From: Trileptium ribeirensis
Taxonomy: Eukaryota; Nematoda; Enoplea; Enoplida; Thoracostomopsidae
NCBI GenBank assembly: GCA_030248225.1
Contig: JASANE010029094.1
Span: 1-64,000 of the forward strand
Direction: 5' to 3'
DNA length: 64,000 bases
Shown here: positions 6,090 through 16,837 of the stretch, piece after piece
Numbering within the stretch: the stretch's first letter is position 1
How the letters are laid out: each line of letters opens with the position of its first letter
Made by a program: the position numbers and the translations under genes
Notes under the pieces: generated by a model
Told to the model about the DNA's origin: nothing
The model's database searches: none
Seen by the model: the letters and a program-made list of their open reading frames with translations, nothing else

Positions 6090-8189
6090 TTATGCATGTT
6101 TATAATTATCTTTAGTTATACTTGGTTCATTTAGTTTATTGTAGAACGCATCCATAGAAGGTAGCTGCGTATCATCAAAGCGTTCCCAATGGTCCATATA
6201 ATCATAGGGGTACAGCCCCTTTCGTAATAATAGTTCTGTATTGTCGCCAAACTCCTCCGTCATTGCCGGAAATTTACCATCCTTCTTTAAATTGTCCACC
6301 AACGCTTGAAGGGAAGACGATAGAAATTGAAAACTGTCTTTAAATTTGAGAGACCAAGTATATTTTTTAGGTTTTGGACTCTCTTCCGCTGCCTTGGTAT
6401 CTTCAGCCGCAATATTATCCAAAAGTTCGTTATCCTCTATATCGCTATCTTCGCCCTCACCTAGTTGATCAAGAGAAATCACATCAGACAGTTCGTCTTC
6501 GTCAATTTCTAGATGAGGTTGAATATTTGGTTGCATTGAGTCGTGTATAGCAAAGAGATGAGCGAGGTATCCATTGGGGTCATATGTTGCAGATCGTTGT
6601 TGTTGTTCCACAATTTGATGTTGAAGTTTGATGCTAAAGGACAGATAATCCTCAGCACCTTTGGGTATACAATCGAGCTCCATTTTGAGTTGATTGGTTA
6701 ATTTACCAATCTCTTGCATGATTAGATGACCATCATACTTTCGCAAGTTGTGGAAAAATATATTGACATCCCGGTTTATCTTGTAGCTAATGTTGCATTC
6801 ATTGTGGACTGCACCGCGGAATCGACCACAAAGATGACAGTGGTCTCTGACACGATCGTAAAGTAGTTGTTTGTCACAAATGAAACAGTCTTTAGTGTAA
6901 TGGTATTGATACCAGTCGTCTTTAGTCATCTGCAGCGGTATTTGATTATTGACACGCTCTTGGTACTTGATACCCAATTCAATTACATTGAGTAAAAAGT
7001 TTTTGACACAGTCTTTACCGCGATATACCACAGGTTTCCCCATTTCCTTTGTATCGTCTCCACAACATTGCAAAATGTCAATCATCCCATATCCACACAC
7101 TTGATGTTTTTGATAAGCTTCGGTGTATGAAGTTGATGGACATGGTTGACAAGAATCGATGGGGAGAAGTAGCGTTTCAAAATCAGCATAGATGGTGTAC
7201 GGAGCTCGAAGCATTTTATGGGTGTTTCGGAATTGAAGAATGTCGTCTTTGGGGAATGTTATTCGAGTATATTCGTTATTTTTACACATTTCTGTATGGA
7301 GATCCAGCTTTGCTTGCGAATATTGAGGGAGTAGACATCGTTGACAAAAATACTTTTTGTGTTGATATCCTCGTTGGCTATGGAGCAACCGATCCAAATC
7401 CTTGATCCAGCAATAATGTCCTTTGTATAACAGCAGATTAACCACTCGTTCATAGGGTCCCTCGTATATCCGAAGAGGAACTAGTTTGCCATCGTCGCAC
7501 GATATCACGCTGACACCAATATTGTTGAGCTTTTCAAATTTGTTGATGTCGCTGACTTGTACTGGGAAGTTGATGCCGTCAAACTTAGGATTATCAACAT
7601 ATTGTTCATATTTAGATTGACGAGTAGGGTGTTCATTGATTGGAACCGGGTACAGAGCTGACAATATTGCCCATTGAAAACATCTATTATCAGTGTTTTG
7701 AACATTGATTATCGCCTTTTTCGACTGAACTGTTTTTGGGAGAGGCTTGTACGTAGCCCCTCTTAGTCCAACGTATCGAGCCAGATGTAAATCCAAATGT
7801 TCCACTTGTTTGACTATCCAGCCAGATCCACGTTGAACAAACGTGTCAATGTTCTTTAAAATGTCGTCAAAAATCATTGATGTATGTTGATTGACGGTTG
7901 AAAAATTGAGTATCCGTTGTAATTTGCCAGAGAAGGTTGCGCTGATTGTCGTATCAGGATCCATATCCTTCTCGAACGTAACCTTCATTCCTACATACGC
8001 CTTGAGTCCATTCCATGTAGAAAGTCGTTCTTTGATTGCATCCTCCAGCTGTCGTCTGCTATGATTAAGGAAAACAGCAGGGTCCACTACAGGACGACGT
8101 GATGTAATTTGATAGCTCTCCAAAAAACCACGAAGTGGTCTTGAAAGCAACGAGAGCATAAAACCAAGCAGTTCAGAAATGAAAGCCAT
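6090..8189 (-). CDS. Protein-primed DNA polymerase B, N-terminal part (exonuclease, endonuclease-VII-like insert)
   Basis: This ORF has 699 codons and ends at an in-frame TAA (6090-6092). In order it contains an N-terminal region with DNRCFQWAILSALYP (167-181) and HYCWIKDLDRLL (258-269), which is a widespread module of Polinton and adintovirus polymerases. Next come a Cys/His cluster YFCQRC...H...C (280-302), exonuclease motif I YADFETLL (D336, E338), and an endonuclease-VII-like zinc block CFIC...DHCHLCGRFRG...HNEC (435-465). Exonuclease motif II is FFHNLRKYDGHLI (478-490). An acidic insert of roughly 90 residues (523-610) follows, and then LKFKDSFQFLSSSL. The gene would replicate the element from a terminal protein primer. 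Its motif copy lies 45 nt before the ATG at 8189, the longest spacing in the set. It is the first gene of the array and the outermost on this side. Confidence 0.92.
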   Translation of the reverse strand: MAFISELLGFMLSLLSRPLRGFLESYQITSRRPVVDPAVFLNHSRRQLEDAIKERLSTWNGLKAYVGMKVTFEKDMDPDTTISATFSGKLQRILNFSTVNQHTSMIFDDILKNIDTFVQRGSGWIVKQVEHLDLHLARYVGLRGATYKPLPKTVQSKKAIINVQNTDNRCFQWAILSALYPVPINEHPTRQSKYEQYVDNPKFDGINFPVQVSDINKFEKLNNIGVSVISCDDGKLVPLRIYEGPYERVVNLLLYKGHYCWIKDLDRLLHSQRGYQHKKYFCQRCLLPQYSQAKLDLHTEMCKNNEYTRITFPKDDILQFRNTHKMLRAPYTIYADFETLLLPIDSCQPCPSTSYTEAYQKHQVCGYGMIDILQCCGDDTKEMGKPVVYRGKDCVKNFLLNVIELGIKYQERVNNQIPLQMTKDDWYQYHYTKDCFICDKQLLYDRVRDHCHLCGRFRGAVHNECNISYKINRDVNIFFHNLRKYDGHLIMQEIGKLTNQLKMELDCIPKGAEDYLSFSIKLQHQIVEQQQRSATYDPNGYLAHLFAIHDSMQPNIQPHLEIDEDELSDVISLDQLGEGEDSDIEDNELLDNIAAEDTKAAEESPKPKKYTWSLKFKDSFQFLSSSLQALVDNLKKDGKFPAMTEEFGDNTELLLRKGLYPYDYMDHWERFDDTQLPSMDAFYNKLNEPSITKDNYKHA

Positions 8190-8233
8190 ATCAAACTGAT
8201 TGAAATTTTTGAAATTACACAGCCTTTTATACC

Positions 8234-8243
8234 CTTTTCATGT
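8234..8243 (-). promoter_or_regulatory. Shared upstream motif copy 8 (polymerase gene)
   Basis: ACATGAAAAG on the minus strand in non-coding DNA, 45 nt before the polymerase ATG at 8189. It is followed three bases later by TATAAAAG, the only copy with a near-canonical TATA box beside it. Confidence 0.75.
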
Positions 8244-8344
8244 ATTCTCTGCTGACGCTAATTGGTTGAATTTTTGGAATTGTGCCAATGGAAGCTTCTA
8301 GAACATTCCAAAGTGATGAGTCATTAATTATAATGAATGCCTGT

Positions 8345-8505
8345 GTGGAGGGGACCATCATATGTATGTATTACGTATACATGTGTATGTATATATTATT
8401 TATTGCGTGGGCGGAGGGGGACTATTATTATATGTATTACGTATATATGTGTATGTATATATTATAATAAGGGTAGCATGTATTACGTATACTTGTATAT
8501 GTAAT
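8345..8505. repeat. Short tandem repeat built on ATGTATTACGTATA units
   Basis: Two copies of about 65 bp plus a partial third share ATGTATTACGTATA followed by a GTATGTATATATTAT tract. A 12-bp perfect palindrome GGTCACGTGACC follows at 8533-8544, and TGACAGGTCA-type repeats continue to about 8600. The array lies just outside the polymerase gene, where the Polinton terminus is expected. Confidence 0.7.
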
Positions 8506-8599
8506 TAATCATTTTGCAGGTCATTTTTGACAGGTCACGTGACCCAGGGTCATTAATCATTATTTCCCCTGAAAATTTGACAGGTCATTAATCAAGTGG

Positions 8600-10778
8600 C
8601 CCAGAACCGCTATTTTTCCTACTACTCGTATCATTACTTACTGGGTAAAAGTTCGCTTATTTAATCGCCAAGTTAAACATAGCTTACTCATACTAAATAA
8701 TACTTGAATTACTAGTTGAGTCAAACAATTTTATAGCACGCTAAGTTAAAATTTGGTTCATTTTTTCTGACTTAGAAAAGAATGGTTCGATTAAGTCAAA
8801 TTCTAAATCAGAGATACTTAAGAGCGCAGACCGGTTTGATTACAAAAACCTTTAATTCCTGGCTGGACCCGTATGCACATCTCCTTTGTGAACGATAAGG
8901 TTTGTAGTGCCATAGACTCCATGTTAACATTTGAGATGGACTATTTTAGAAACGTTGCCAGTTCATAACTCTATGAGTTTCAAAAGTTAGGATAGATTGA
9001 CGAAAACTGTCTAAGTAAAACACAGAGTCCAAAGTTCTTCTCTCCACAGAATGTATATATTTAATTAGCTATAAGCCGCATTCGAAACAAAACCATTTGC
9101 TAGGTGCAGCTGTTGTGTACGGATTTTCAAATTCAGCTATACTATGACTGAGCTATTCGAAGGTTTCCAAACCTTGATTTCAAGAGCATAGATTGATTTT
9201 TTATACGCTATAATATATATTTAAATAACCGTTTCATATGTATCATATATCTTTAATAAAGGGACAACTTAATTGCTGTTATGTTCTTGTCTCCGGCTTC
9301 CAAGTCTAGACAAAACTAACGAATATATAACCTTGTGCGTTAGTGCACTGAAACTGATTTCGTTACAAACCTTTTTTGCCATGTCAAAACAGTTTAATAA
9401 GAAAATTATGTTACTGCTTAGTACTTAAAATAGTCGTAGTATGTTTTTTTTAAATTGGCACCCCCTTTAGCCTCTTATAAAATGATTATAGTTGTCAAGT
9501 TTGTGTTTTAAGAGCGCATTTTTTACGAGATATTTTCTAAAACCAGGAGCGGGCCATAACATAAGTGCACCCTAAGGATGATGTGTTTTGTGGGTTACGT
9601 TTAGCAGTACTAAACAACAGAAGCATAGACTACCGATAAACTAAAGCACAACTACTGATAAACAAAAGCATTTATTAAATCATTCATCATTGTAATTTGA
9701 CGCAGCAAAACTTATCATCAAGAGATTCGCTTTGTAGTATCGAGGGGGGCATGGCACCTTTGGTGTGTATGTGTGCGGCGCCTGCTGAGCCGTCAGGATG
9801 GTGAAAGTGGCTGAGTCATCAGGAACGGGCTTGGAGCCTCGGGGGAGTAACTCACTACTATGAGCATGTATGAACCACAAATTTCAAATTGTATCAAAAA
9901 CCTATTTGTTAACAAGGAAACGCAGACTTTAGTTCTGGTGAAAATTTAATCAACGTATATATTAGATATCGAATAGTTACGTTAAAACACCAAAATCTGA
10001 GGAATAACAATCGAAATTAAGCGATATTTCTCGTGATATTTTAATTAATGTCGGGCGCAGAAAAGTAAATTTATATTTCCTAATCTCATAACTGTCTTTT
10101 ATATGTTTAGCAAACTGACAGACGTTTTTAAAATATTCATTTAGGCTAATCATAACATTATTAAGGCTAACCATAACATTAGCCAGTAAGAAGACATCTT
10201 TTTTGTGTAAATATAATTAAATTCACAACACCGCAGACGTCATTTTCATGTTACCGGCATGTCCACCTGCGCTATCATGAGCTCTTATATTTTTAAGACA
10301 ACCAAACATACGCCGCGATATGATTTTTACGAACAGTTTGTTTTGAAACGTGGAACTTGTTATAAAGACAGCAGTCAGTATTGCCTGCAGCCACATATCA
10401 TGGGTATCTAAGGCCTGTCGGCTTAGGAACCAGATGGTTCCCGTTGATGGGCAGTGTGGCCGGCGTTGGGGCTAGAGTAACCAAGAATTTTCACCAATCT
10501 CAAGGATATTTTCTCATATTTTTCCCTCATTTAAGTCAATTTTTTCCTAAATTTTTTTAGTTTTTAAAAATGATGACATTTTCCGCGTTCGGCGCGCGAA
10601 ATGGGAGGGCGGTGCGATGCTTGGCGTGCACGGCCTCAAGTTAATAAATATGGTATAATGACGTGGTCGTCTATTAAATAAAATTTGCTCTTGCTAACCT
10701 ATGGATACATGATATGTATATAAATTCCTCTATACTTATATATTAAAACGTAATGAAATCATCCCAATTTAGTTTTGT
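8600..10778. other. Non-coding stretch, nothing recognised
   Basis: AT-rich DNA without convincing coding regions. A GC-richer patch at about 9720-9860 has a 66-codon minus-strand reading frame that I do not consider a gene. Confidence 0.5.
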
Positions 10779-10913
10779 ATGCGGGCACTGATCACTCTTT
10801 TTGTAGTATTAATAGGCGCAGCTGGCGAAGCCCAAGCCGTATACCAGTCCCGACGCAGAAAGCCTGTTTACCGTATGATCAAGCTCCTACGCAGTTTCAG
10901 GTGGATATCTTAG
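10779..10913 (+). CDS. Short ORF for a secreted cationic peptide (44 aa)
   Basis: The ORF has 44 codons from ATG 10779 to TAG 10911-10913. Residues 1-20 (MRALITLFVVLIGAAGEAQA) form a textbook signal peptide: Arg at position 2, a hydrophobic core, and an A-Q-A cleavage site. The remaining 24 residues carry eight Arg/Lys and no acidic residue (SRRRKPVYRMIKLLRSFR within it). This could be a complete small secreted peptide, or the first exon of a longer secreted protein, because CAG|GTGGAT at about 10900 resembles a splice donor. After the stop another frame stays open to 11023 (in it QVDILERRQPLFFAQGDYV), so a frameshifted or spliced remnant is also possible. Local GC is above its surroundings. 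There is no homologue I can name. Confidence 0.45.
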   Translation: MRALITLFVVLIGAAGEAQAVYQSRRRKPVYRMIKLLRSFRWIS

Positions 10914-11249
10914 AGCGAAGGCAACCTTTGTTTTTTGCCCAAGGAGATTATGTGATACAGGAAAGTTCGAATAAATTTCCTCATGACTGTGAAACGCGCG
11001 CATTGTTGTTGCTGGTTTATTAGATATTTTTGAATGATTTACATTGAACATGCTTTAAGCTGAAATTTCCCACCGTGTACTCTTTAGGTTTTTCTATTAA
11101 CAACGAGATTTTGTTACGTGAAACTGTAATGACGTTTTGTGTTAGACTTACTACTTAAATCAGGTGACCTTTAGATTGCGTATTATTTTAAAAAGTTAAT
11201 ATGAATGTTGGATGAGGTTAATATATAATACTTATATATTATATATTAG

Positions 11250-11700
11250 TTCTACAAACATACAAGCTCATAGGTGTGAGAGGGGCGAATGATCCCCATA
11301 CGGCGTTGGACCCCCTCGTGCGAAGCGTCGATCCCCCTTGCAGGCAGCCCTACTCCATCCTGAGGGTCCGCACCCCTACTCCCCAGGCCTCGGACCTCCC
11401 CACCGGAATTTGTCTCCTTAGCGTAGTACCACTACCGTTATATATAATATACAAATAATGTATGACTTTCGGCCTCCCTTATGAGGGGTTCAGCCGGTCG
11501 GCGGGAAGGGAAAAGGGAGTGTGGCGTCTTCGACGCCTATGGTATCGGAACCTGAAGCTCCGCCGAGGGGTGGAAAAGGGTTGGGATATCTGCCAGGGCG
11601 AGTTGTCGACGCTTCGCGCTGAGGGCATGGGAAGTCCGGAAGTCCGATGCTCCGGGGTAATAATTCCCCTACCTCCTGTGAGTATGTATGTAAATATAAT
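11250..11700. mobile_element. GC-rich inverted-repeat (MITE-like) element
   Basis: This is a GC-rich island in AT-rich DNA. Its two ends are imperfect inverted copies (left GAGGGGCGAATGATCCCC, right GGGGTAATAATTCCCC context), and internal arms share GTCGACGCTTCGC in opposite orientation. It has no transposase. Confidence 0.5.
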
Positions 11701-11759
11701 TTATTATACATTAATGCTATAAGCATGGTATATTATATAAAATTTACAGATAAATTTAC

Positions 11760-12165
11760 TGCGGCTTTTCCGTTACAATAGAGTCCTTTTTGAAAGTTTT
11801 GTCTGCCAATTTTCTACACCATACAATCCAATTTTATGCAGTACATAAGTATGCTATATCATAGACCAGATGGTGTTTGGGAAACCGCTAGTTAAACTAT
11901 ATAGTCTAAATCTACAAACTGTTTCACTGATGGTGTCAAGGTCATCATACACAAATATATAAGGTGTGTAAATAACACAATGGCGTATCTGAAAGCACTT
12001 ATTTTTTTGAGAAATGTTATGGTGAAGTGTACACCATACCTTTACACTACCGATGCTACACTACCTATGTATACTATCATGAAAGATGCCATATAATGGA
12101 TGGCGGCAGAGATACACAGGTGGATAAAACTTTTACATGAGGTTTTTTATAATGTAAACTCCGCG
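11760..12165. mobile_element. MITE, copy A of a family seen five times here
   Basis: The terminal inverted repeats are diverged copies of those at 45797-46218 and 56533-57005 (GTTTACGTTATAAAGGACC type). The interior shares GGTGTCAAGG and GTGTGTAAATAACA segments with them. It is non-coding and ends about 100 bp before the RGS gene's first coding exon. Confidence 0.65.
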
Positions 12166-12267
12166 TAATATAGCATAATACATGCACATAACATTATTCC
12201 TTATTTATAGATTGGTAATTATTGAATGTAAATTGTAAAAAATTCAGTGCATAACTTCATAATTAAT

Positions 12268-13789
12268 ATGTCTCAGTCTGCCAGAACAGTGTCGGTAAAA
12301 AAGTATTCGTCTTCTACGGCAAGCACCAAGAAATCGCAACGAAAGTCTTCGTCGCCAACTGGTAGTAGTAGTGGCAAAAAATTTTTTCGCATTCGATCGG
12401 CTAGACATGGAGTGTTATGCAAAGACACTGCAAGTACTTGTCTCGAAAATTTGAGCGGAACTAATGCAGCAACGAGTGAGAAAATTTCAGCAGTTAACAA
12501 TCCCTTGGGGTCATTGTCAGCTAGGCCAATCAGTGCATCGTCATCGCCGTCGGAAACGACCAACCATCAACAAAAATTTCGTCAGTCATACTTTCGAGCC
12601 AGCCCCCAAATTTGGCGACGAAAAAAGACTTCAAATTCCACAGCTACCGAAGCTACAATTCCTGTTGCTACTCAGTCTACGCTGCTAAATCGTCGAACAT
12701 TTGACATTAAGGATGCGGGTATTTATTGCGGAGAGCCTATCGCCCGTGATGAAGTTCGGGATCCTCTGTTAGTATCTAGCGAAACTCCACGAACACGCAG
12801 CTTTGACGATGTCTTGAGGTCTCAGTTCGATAACAAGGACCAAAATGGTTGCACAGAAGAAGCTGAAGGAACAGTTGCATCACATTTGGGTTCAGCAAAG
12901 CCCATAGAACGAGGAACACCGCACAGTAAATCAGTCGACCGGAAGGATTCAAAATCTGCGAATACTTCAATTCCGATGCTTCCGTTCGATGGAATCATTT
13001 TGTCAGTGAAATCCGCGACAAACCACGAAATAAACCACTCGAACACATGCGTCGATGACAGCAATTTGAATGATGGCCTTTTGACACCTGGAAGCATCCT
13101 GAGCGCTAGCTCTGATCCAACTTGCGACGACATATTTCAACAACTGTCACCACATAATTTATCTCCTATAACTGCTGAAAAGTTTCAGTCTGGCTATGGG
13201 ACGGATAATTATAGCAGACCCCATGGAAGTTCTGACGAAATTCTTCTTGGTAGTGGACTAAATACAAATCACCATAACTTATCGTGTTCAAGATCCCAAC
13301 TGCCGTCAATTTCTGTTGACGTGTGTGAAGTGTCGCTGTCAGCCGGTTCATCTTCGTCGCAGATTGGTGATGCAACGACGGAAGCCACCCCAAGCACTTG
13401 CCTTTTACAATGGAGTAATACGAGCTGCAAAACAAAGAAAAAACAACACGGCAAATCAGATTTTCCCAAGCCAGACACTAATCGCCCGTCAGATCCGGCG
13501 TATGTCTGTTTGCCTAATGCAAAAAACACAAAGCGCCTAGACGGTAGCATTGACAATCCTAGTGTTGATTTTGATGTAGACGCGGACAGTTTATCGCTGG
13601 ATAGCGATACAACAAATGATTCTTATCGACATCGCGCGTCAAGACAAAAATTGCAGTCGCCTCGTAGTAGGAATAGCTTGGAGTTACACGCTCAAATGTC
13701 AGCAGAAATGTTACGCTGTGATCAACCATTTCCGGCCTCGTCTACATCATGTTGCACTATTGCTCGAGATGTGTCTGGTTCACTTGCAG
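12268..13789 (+). CDS. RGS3-like regulator of G-protein signalling, coding exon 1
   Basis: This is the first coding exon of a six-exon gene. Translation begins at ATG 12268 with A at -3; the frame is open upstream only to a GTG. The exon gives 507 codons plus one base and ends at GCAG|GTTAGT (donor 13790), phase 1. The protein is Ser/Thr-rich, basic at the N-terminus (residues 10-50) and low-complexity throughout, with no folded domain that I recognise. It has several R-x-x-S and S-P sites suited to kinases or 14-3-3 binding. Long disordered N-terminal parts ahead of a C-terminal RGS domain are known for RGS3-type proteins. AATTCAG at 12241-12247 could be an acceptor, so 5' exons upstream are possible. 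Confidence 0.8.
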
Positions 13790-16625
13790 GTTAGTCAGGA
13801 CTGCCTTACATGAACGTTTATAATTATAATACTCAAGTCTGTGTGCCTTTGTCGATTCGATATATCTAACAAATGACCTTCCAAAAATTTTAGTAGCACA
13901 TCATTACTGTTGGTTCTACCTAGGTAATTGAAGACAATGGTTTAGAAAAATGCCGGTTTCAACCTGTTAATTCCTTAACTCAAAGATGAACATGCCCGCG
14001 TACTATTTTATGTTGTGGGTACGCGTTGATGTCACGTACCACTGATGTCTTGATTGTGACAGGGCCTTACATTATTTAGTATGCACTATGAAACTTACAA
14101 ACCGGAAATTACATTTTGAATAATTTAATAAAAATTAACAAAATACATAACACAGCTAATGTTTATAATATTTGCGTTACCTGCTATGTAATTCTTGAAA
14201 TTTTGCTGTAACTGTTTTAATTCAGAAACCGATTGAGATATTTTAGACAAATTTTTCTATTGCGTGCGTTTAAACCTTCTCGTCCCCAGCAACTATATTT
14301 ACATATATTGCGCCTGTTGGTGAACCGGTACCAAAAGCAACAAATTTCAGGTTAAGATAAGCCAATTTTATGCTGTTACTGTTTGTAGCGATGTTGCAAG
14401 TGAACCGATTCAGTTGAACTTTCACAGTAGATGCGGCCTTAAAAATTGCTACTTTCGTTTTACTGCTCTGATTCTGAGTCACTGTAACTTTGAGGATCGG
14501 AAGTGAAATGATTGCATGCTGTTCTCGATATACTAATCCTAAGCTCTGGCCTAAGCTAAGGTCCCTATATGAGCCATATACTAAGTCTAAACCTGAGTGG
14601 TGGGACTGCAGCTCCCCGAAACCCCCGCTCTAAACTGTCGTTTTGTCACGAAATAGCGTCCGGCTGTTTAAGATCACACGAGCTCAGTTTTGGATGATCA
14701 TAGTGCATAATTTTGAAGCTGATGTGTTAGATTATATTTAAGTCATTACGTAATCGACAAGCGTTAATGCTTCGTTACCGCTTATTAGAAGTCTAAAATT
14801 AATGCATCTAACTAAAATCAAATTAAAGCTATAAGCCCAACTGTATCAGCGCAGCGTCTAGTATATATGCACCCCTTTAATATATGTGTAGATGAGTGAC
14901 AAAGTAGCAAGAATAAAGGTAAATTCAGAACAGTTCAAATGAAAATGTCCGTGAATTATAACCGATTTTCACTTGCATAGTTTGCTTGTAGAAAGGCATG
15001 AATACTAACTGCGTTGAGTTGACATCATCTCAGGAACTGTGAATTGAATCGCTACATTATGTGCCTTCGGCGTGAGCGATGTGAATGCTATAATATTTAA
15101 TGGCACCAGGCGGTAGACAATATAAATGTGTATCCAGCTCTTGTTAATATTGCTAAACAAGTTTGTTGGACAAAATGTCCTCCCAATATAGCAAACCCCA
15201 AATGTGTTTCAAACTGCAATTTCAAATAGAGCAGAATTTTCATGCTCTGCCTCGACTCGGCTTCTCCTGAACCGTGTCCAACTCGGCTTGGCTCGGCTTT
15301 CATAGTTAGATCTTAGTCTCTGTCAGCTAAACTCTTCAGACATCAAGGACGGTTTGGTTCTGCTCTTCCGATGGAAAACGAGGCTCGGCTTGGCTCTGAG
15401 CTTCCTAATTATAAAATTTCGCTATTCAATAATCTTGGGGAGAACGATACAAACCAACAAACGAACTATACATACAGTTGATTTTAGAACTTTTAAGATC
15501 CGAGCAGAAGTTACCTCATCTGTTCTTGCTCTGCGGTGACTAATGTACTATGCATTAATTGTTATAATTACGTTCGTTATTTTAAAAAAGGAGCTTTTAA
15601 GAGACAACCGCAGCTCTTTCAGACATACTAGATTAGACTAGGTACGGCTCTCACGGACAGACCTTAGGCTCTTGCTCGGCTCGGCTCGTCGAACATCATG
15701 GCCGGCTCGACTGGACTCTAAAGGTGAACAAAGCCGTGCCGAGCCTAGAGCCTAGATACGCACTCTAGTTTCGAATGAGGGTTTCACGTAACCGTCTTTT
15801 TCGTAAACACATCTTAAAATTGTTTTCCTACTCCAGATAGATTGATTTCATACATTCAATGCTAAATTAGCTTCCTCGTTTTCGTATATCGAAAACCTCT
15901 ACAATTTCGTCAAACTGATTCTAACGTAAAATCGACAAAATATTTGGGAACAGTACGCTGTTCCAATTGGGCTGAACCTCTACTTTTTATAGAATATTTG
16001 GCACAGTTTTCACAAATGGTGCCGGCGCTGCTCTCCCTGACTTTTCGAGAAAAGTTAAGTGTGTTTAAAAATCGCGAAAAACATGCAAAAATTGCATATT
16101 TAGTCATTGCAAGCACGTAGTCCTTTTCTACGGAGCACTGCTAATGTTGTTTATGTAGCAGCTATGAAGACCAAGCGGATTTTATACGTGATCTCCATAC
16201 AATTTTAATAAATGAGGACGTGAAAGACGACAAAGAATCAAATTTGTTGAGTGATCCCAGACAATTTTAAAATTTTCCGTTTTCGGTGACCTAAATTTTT
16301 CAATCTTGATCATATCGTCGGAGGCAAGGTTGAATTGGGTCAGAATTATTGTAATCTGAAGGCAAAGAACCGTATACCAAAAATTCGCGGAATTTATGTA
16401 CGCATAAATATAGATACAAGAATTTTGATGCAATAGTCTGCTTACGGACCTTGTTCCTTTCCCACTTTCGCCGATGTCAGTGGGACAAAACCTTCTCCTC
16501 ACCTTTGAAATTTCTGGCTATGCCCCTGATGTAGTTTCTTGTATCATTACAATTTGTTTGAGAAAGAAACAAACCAAGAATTAAGTAATATCATTTTAAT
16601 TAATTACGTTGTAGTTTTGTTTCAG
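13790..16625 (+). other. Intron 1 of the RGS gene
   Basis: GT-AG intron joining phase 1 ends. It contains a GAGCC/GGCTC-rich repeat cluster (15225-15760); otherwise nothing recognised. Confidence 0.75.
15225..15760. repeat. CTCGGCT-rich repeat cluster with inverted arms
   Basis: Many degenerate CTCGGCT/GGCTCGG copies occur in two blocks (15235-15400 and 15655-15755). The right block folds on itself (GGCTCTTGCTCGGCTCGG against CCGTGCCGAGCCTAGAGCC). It is probably a non-autonomous DNA transposon remnant. Confidence 0.5.
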
Positions 16626-16837
16626 CTGCTCATAGCGGTCATTCCATGCAACAGCAATCGTCTCTACAAGAATTCAACGCGCTTAATTCGGTGAAATCAG
16701 ACCCTACACTTGACTCACCGAAAGTAGAACGTGCTAGCAATAGTAAAGCGTATGTATGCCATGTGCGACCTATAAGCGTTAGCAATAGTACAAGTGGGAG
16801 TATGACTGAACGACTACCGCGTAAAGCCAGTCAGCCG
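16626..16837 (+). CDS. RGS3-like gene, coding exon 2
   Basis: Acceptor TTTTGTTTCAG ends at 16625 and donor CCG|GTAAGC starts at 16838. The 212 bases complete the split codon from exon 1 and give 71 codons, ending in phase 0. The product continues the Ser-rich linker (HSMQQQSSLQEFNALNSVKS, then KAYVCHVRPISVSNSTSGS) with no recognised domain. The exact agreement of phases with exons 1 and 3 is the main support. Confidence 0.78.

Larger units (their letters stand above)
1..8500 (-). mobile_element. Partial Polinton/Maverick (adintovirus-like) element
   Basis: All genes between 56 and 8189 lie on the minus strand. They include the hallmark Polinton set of protein-primed DNA polymerase B, retroviral-type integrase with chromodomain, and A32-like packaging ATPase, plus two small Polinton-type proteins. 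Genes are packed with overlaps or gaps of tens of bases and have no visible introns, unlike the flanking host DNA. The polymerase is the outermost gene on the right, as is common in these elements. Major and minor capsid and protease genes are not present and should lie left of position 1. The right boundary is uncertain: the last element-type signal is the motif at 8234-8243, and a terminal inverted repeat cannot be recognised without the other end. The polymerase is interrupted by a stop codon, so this copy may be inactive as it stands. Confidence 0.93.

Noticed and set aside
12273..13556. Several antisense and alternate-frame ORFs of 64-103 codons over exon 1
   Set aside because: They are shadows of the long exon-1 frame, which has matching splice phases.
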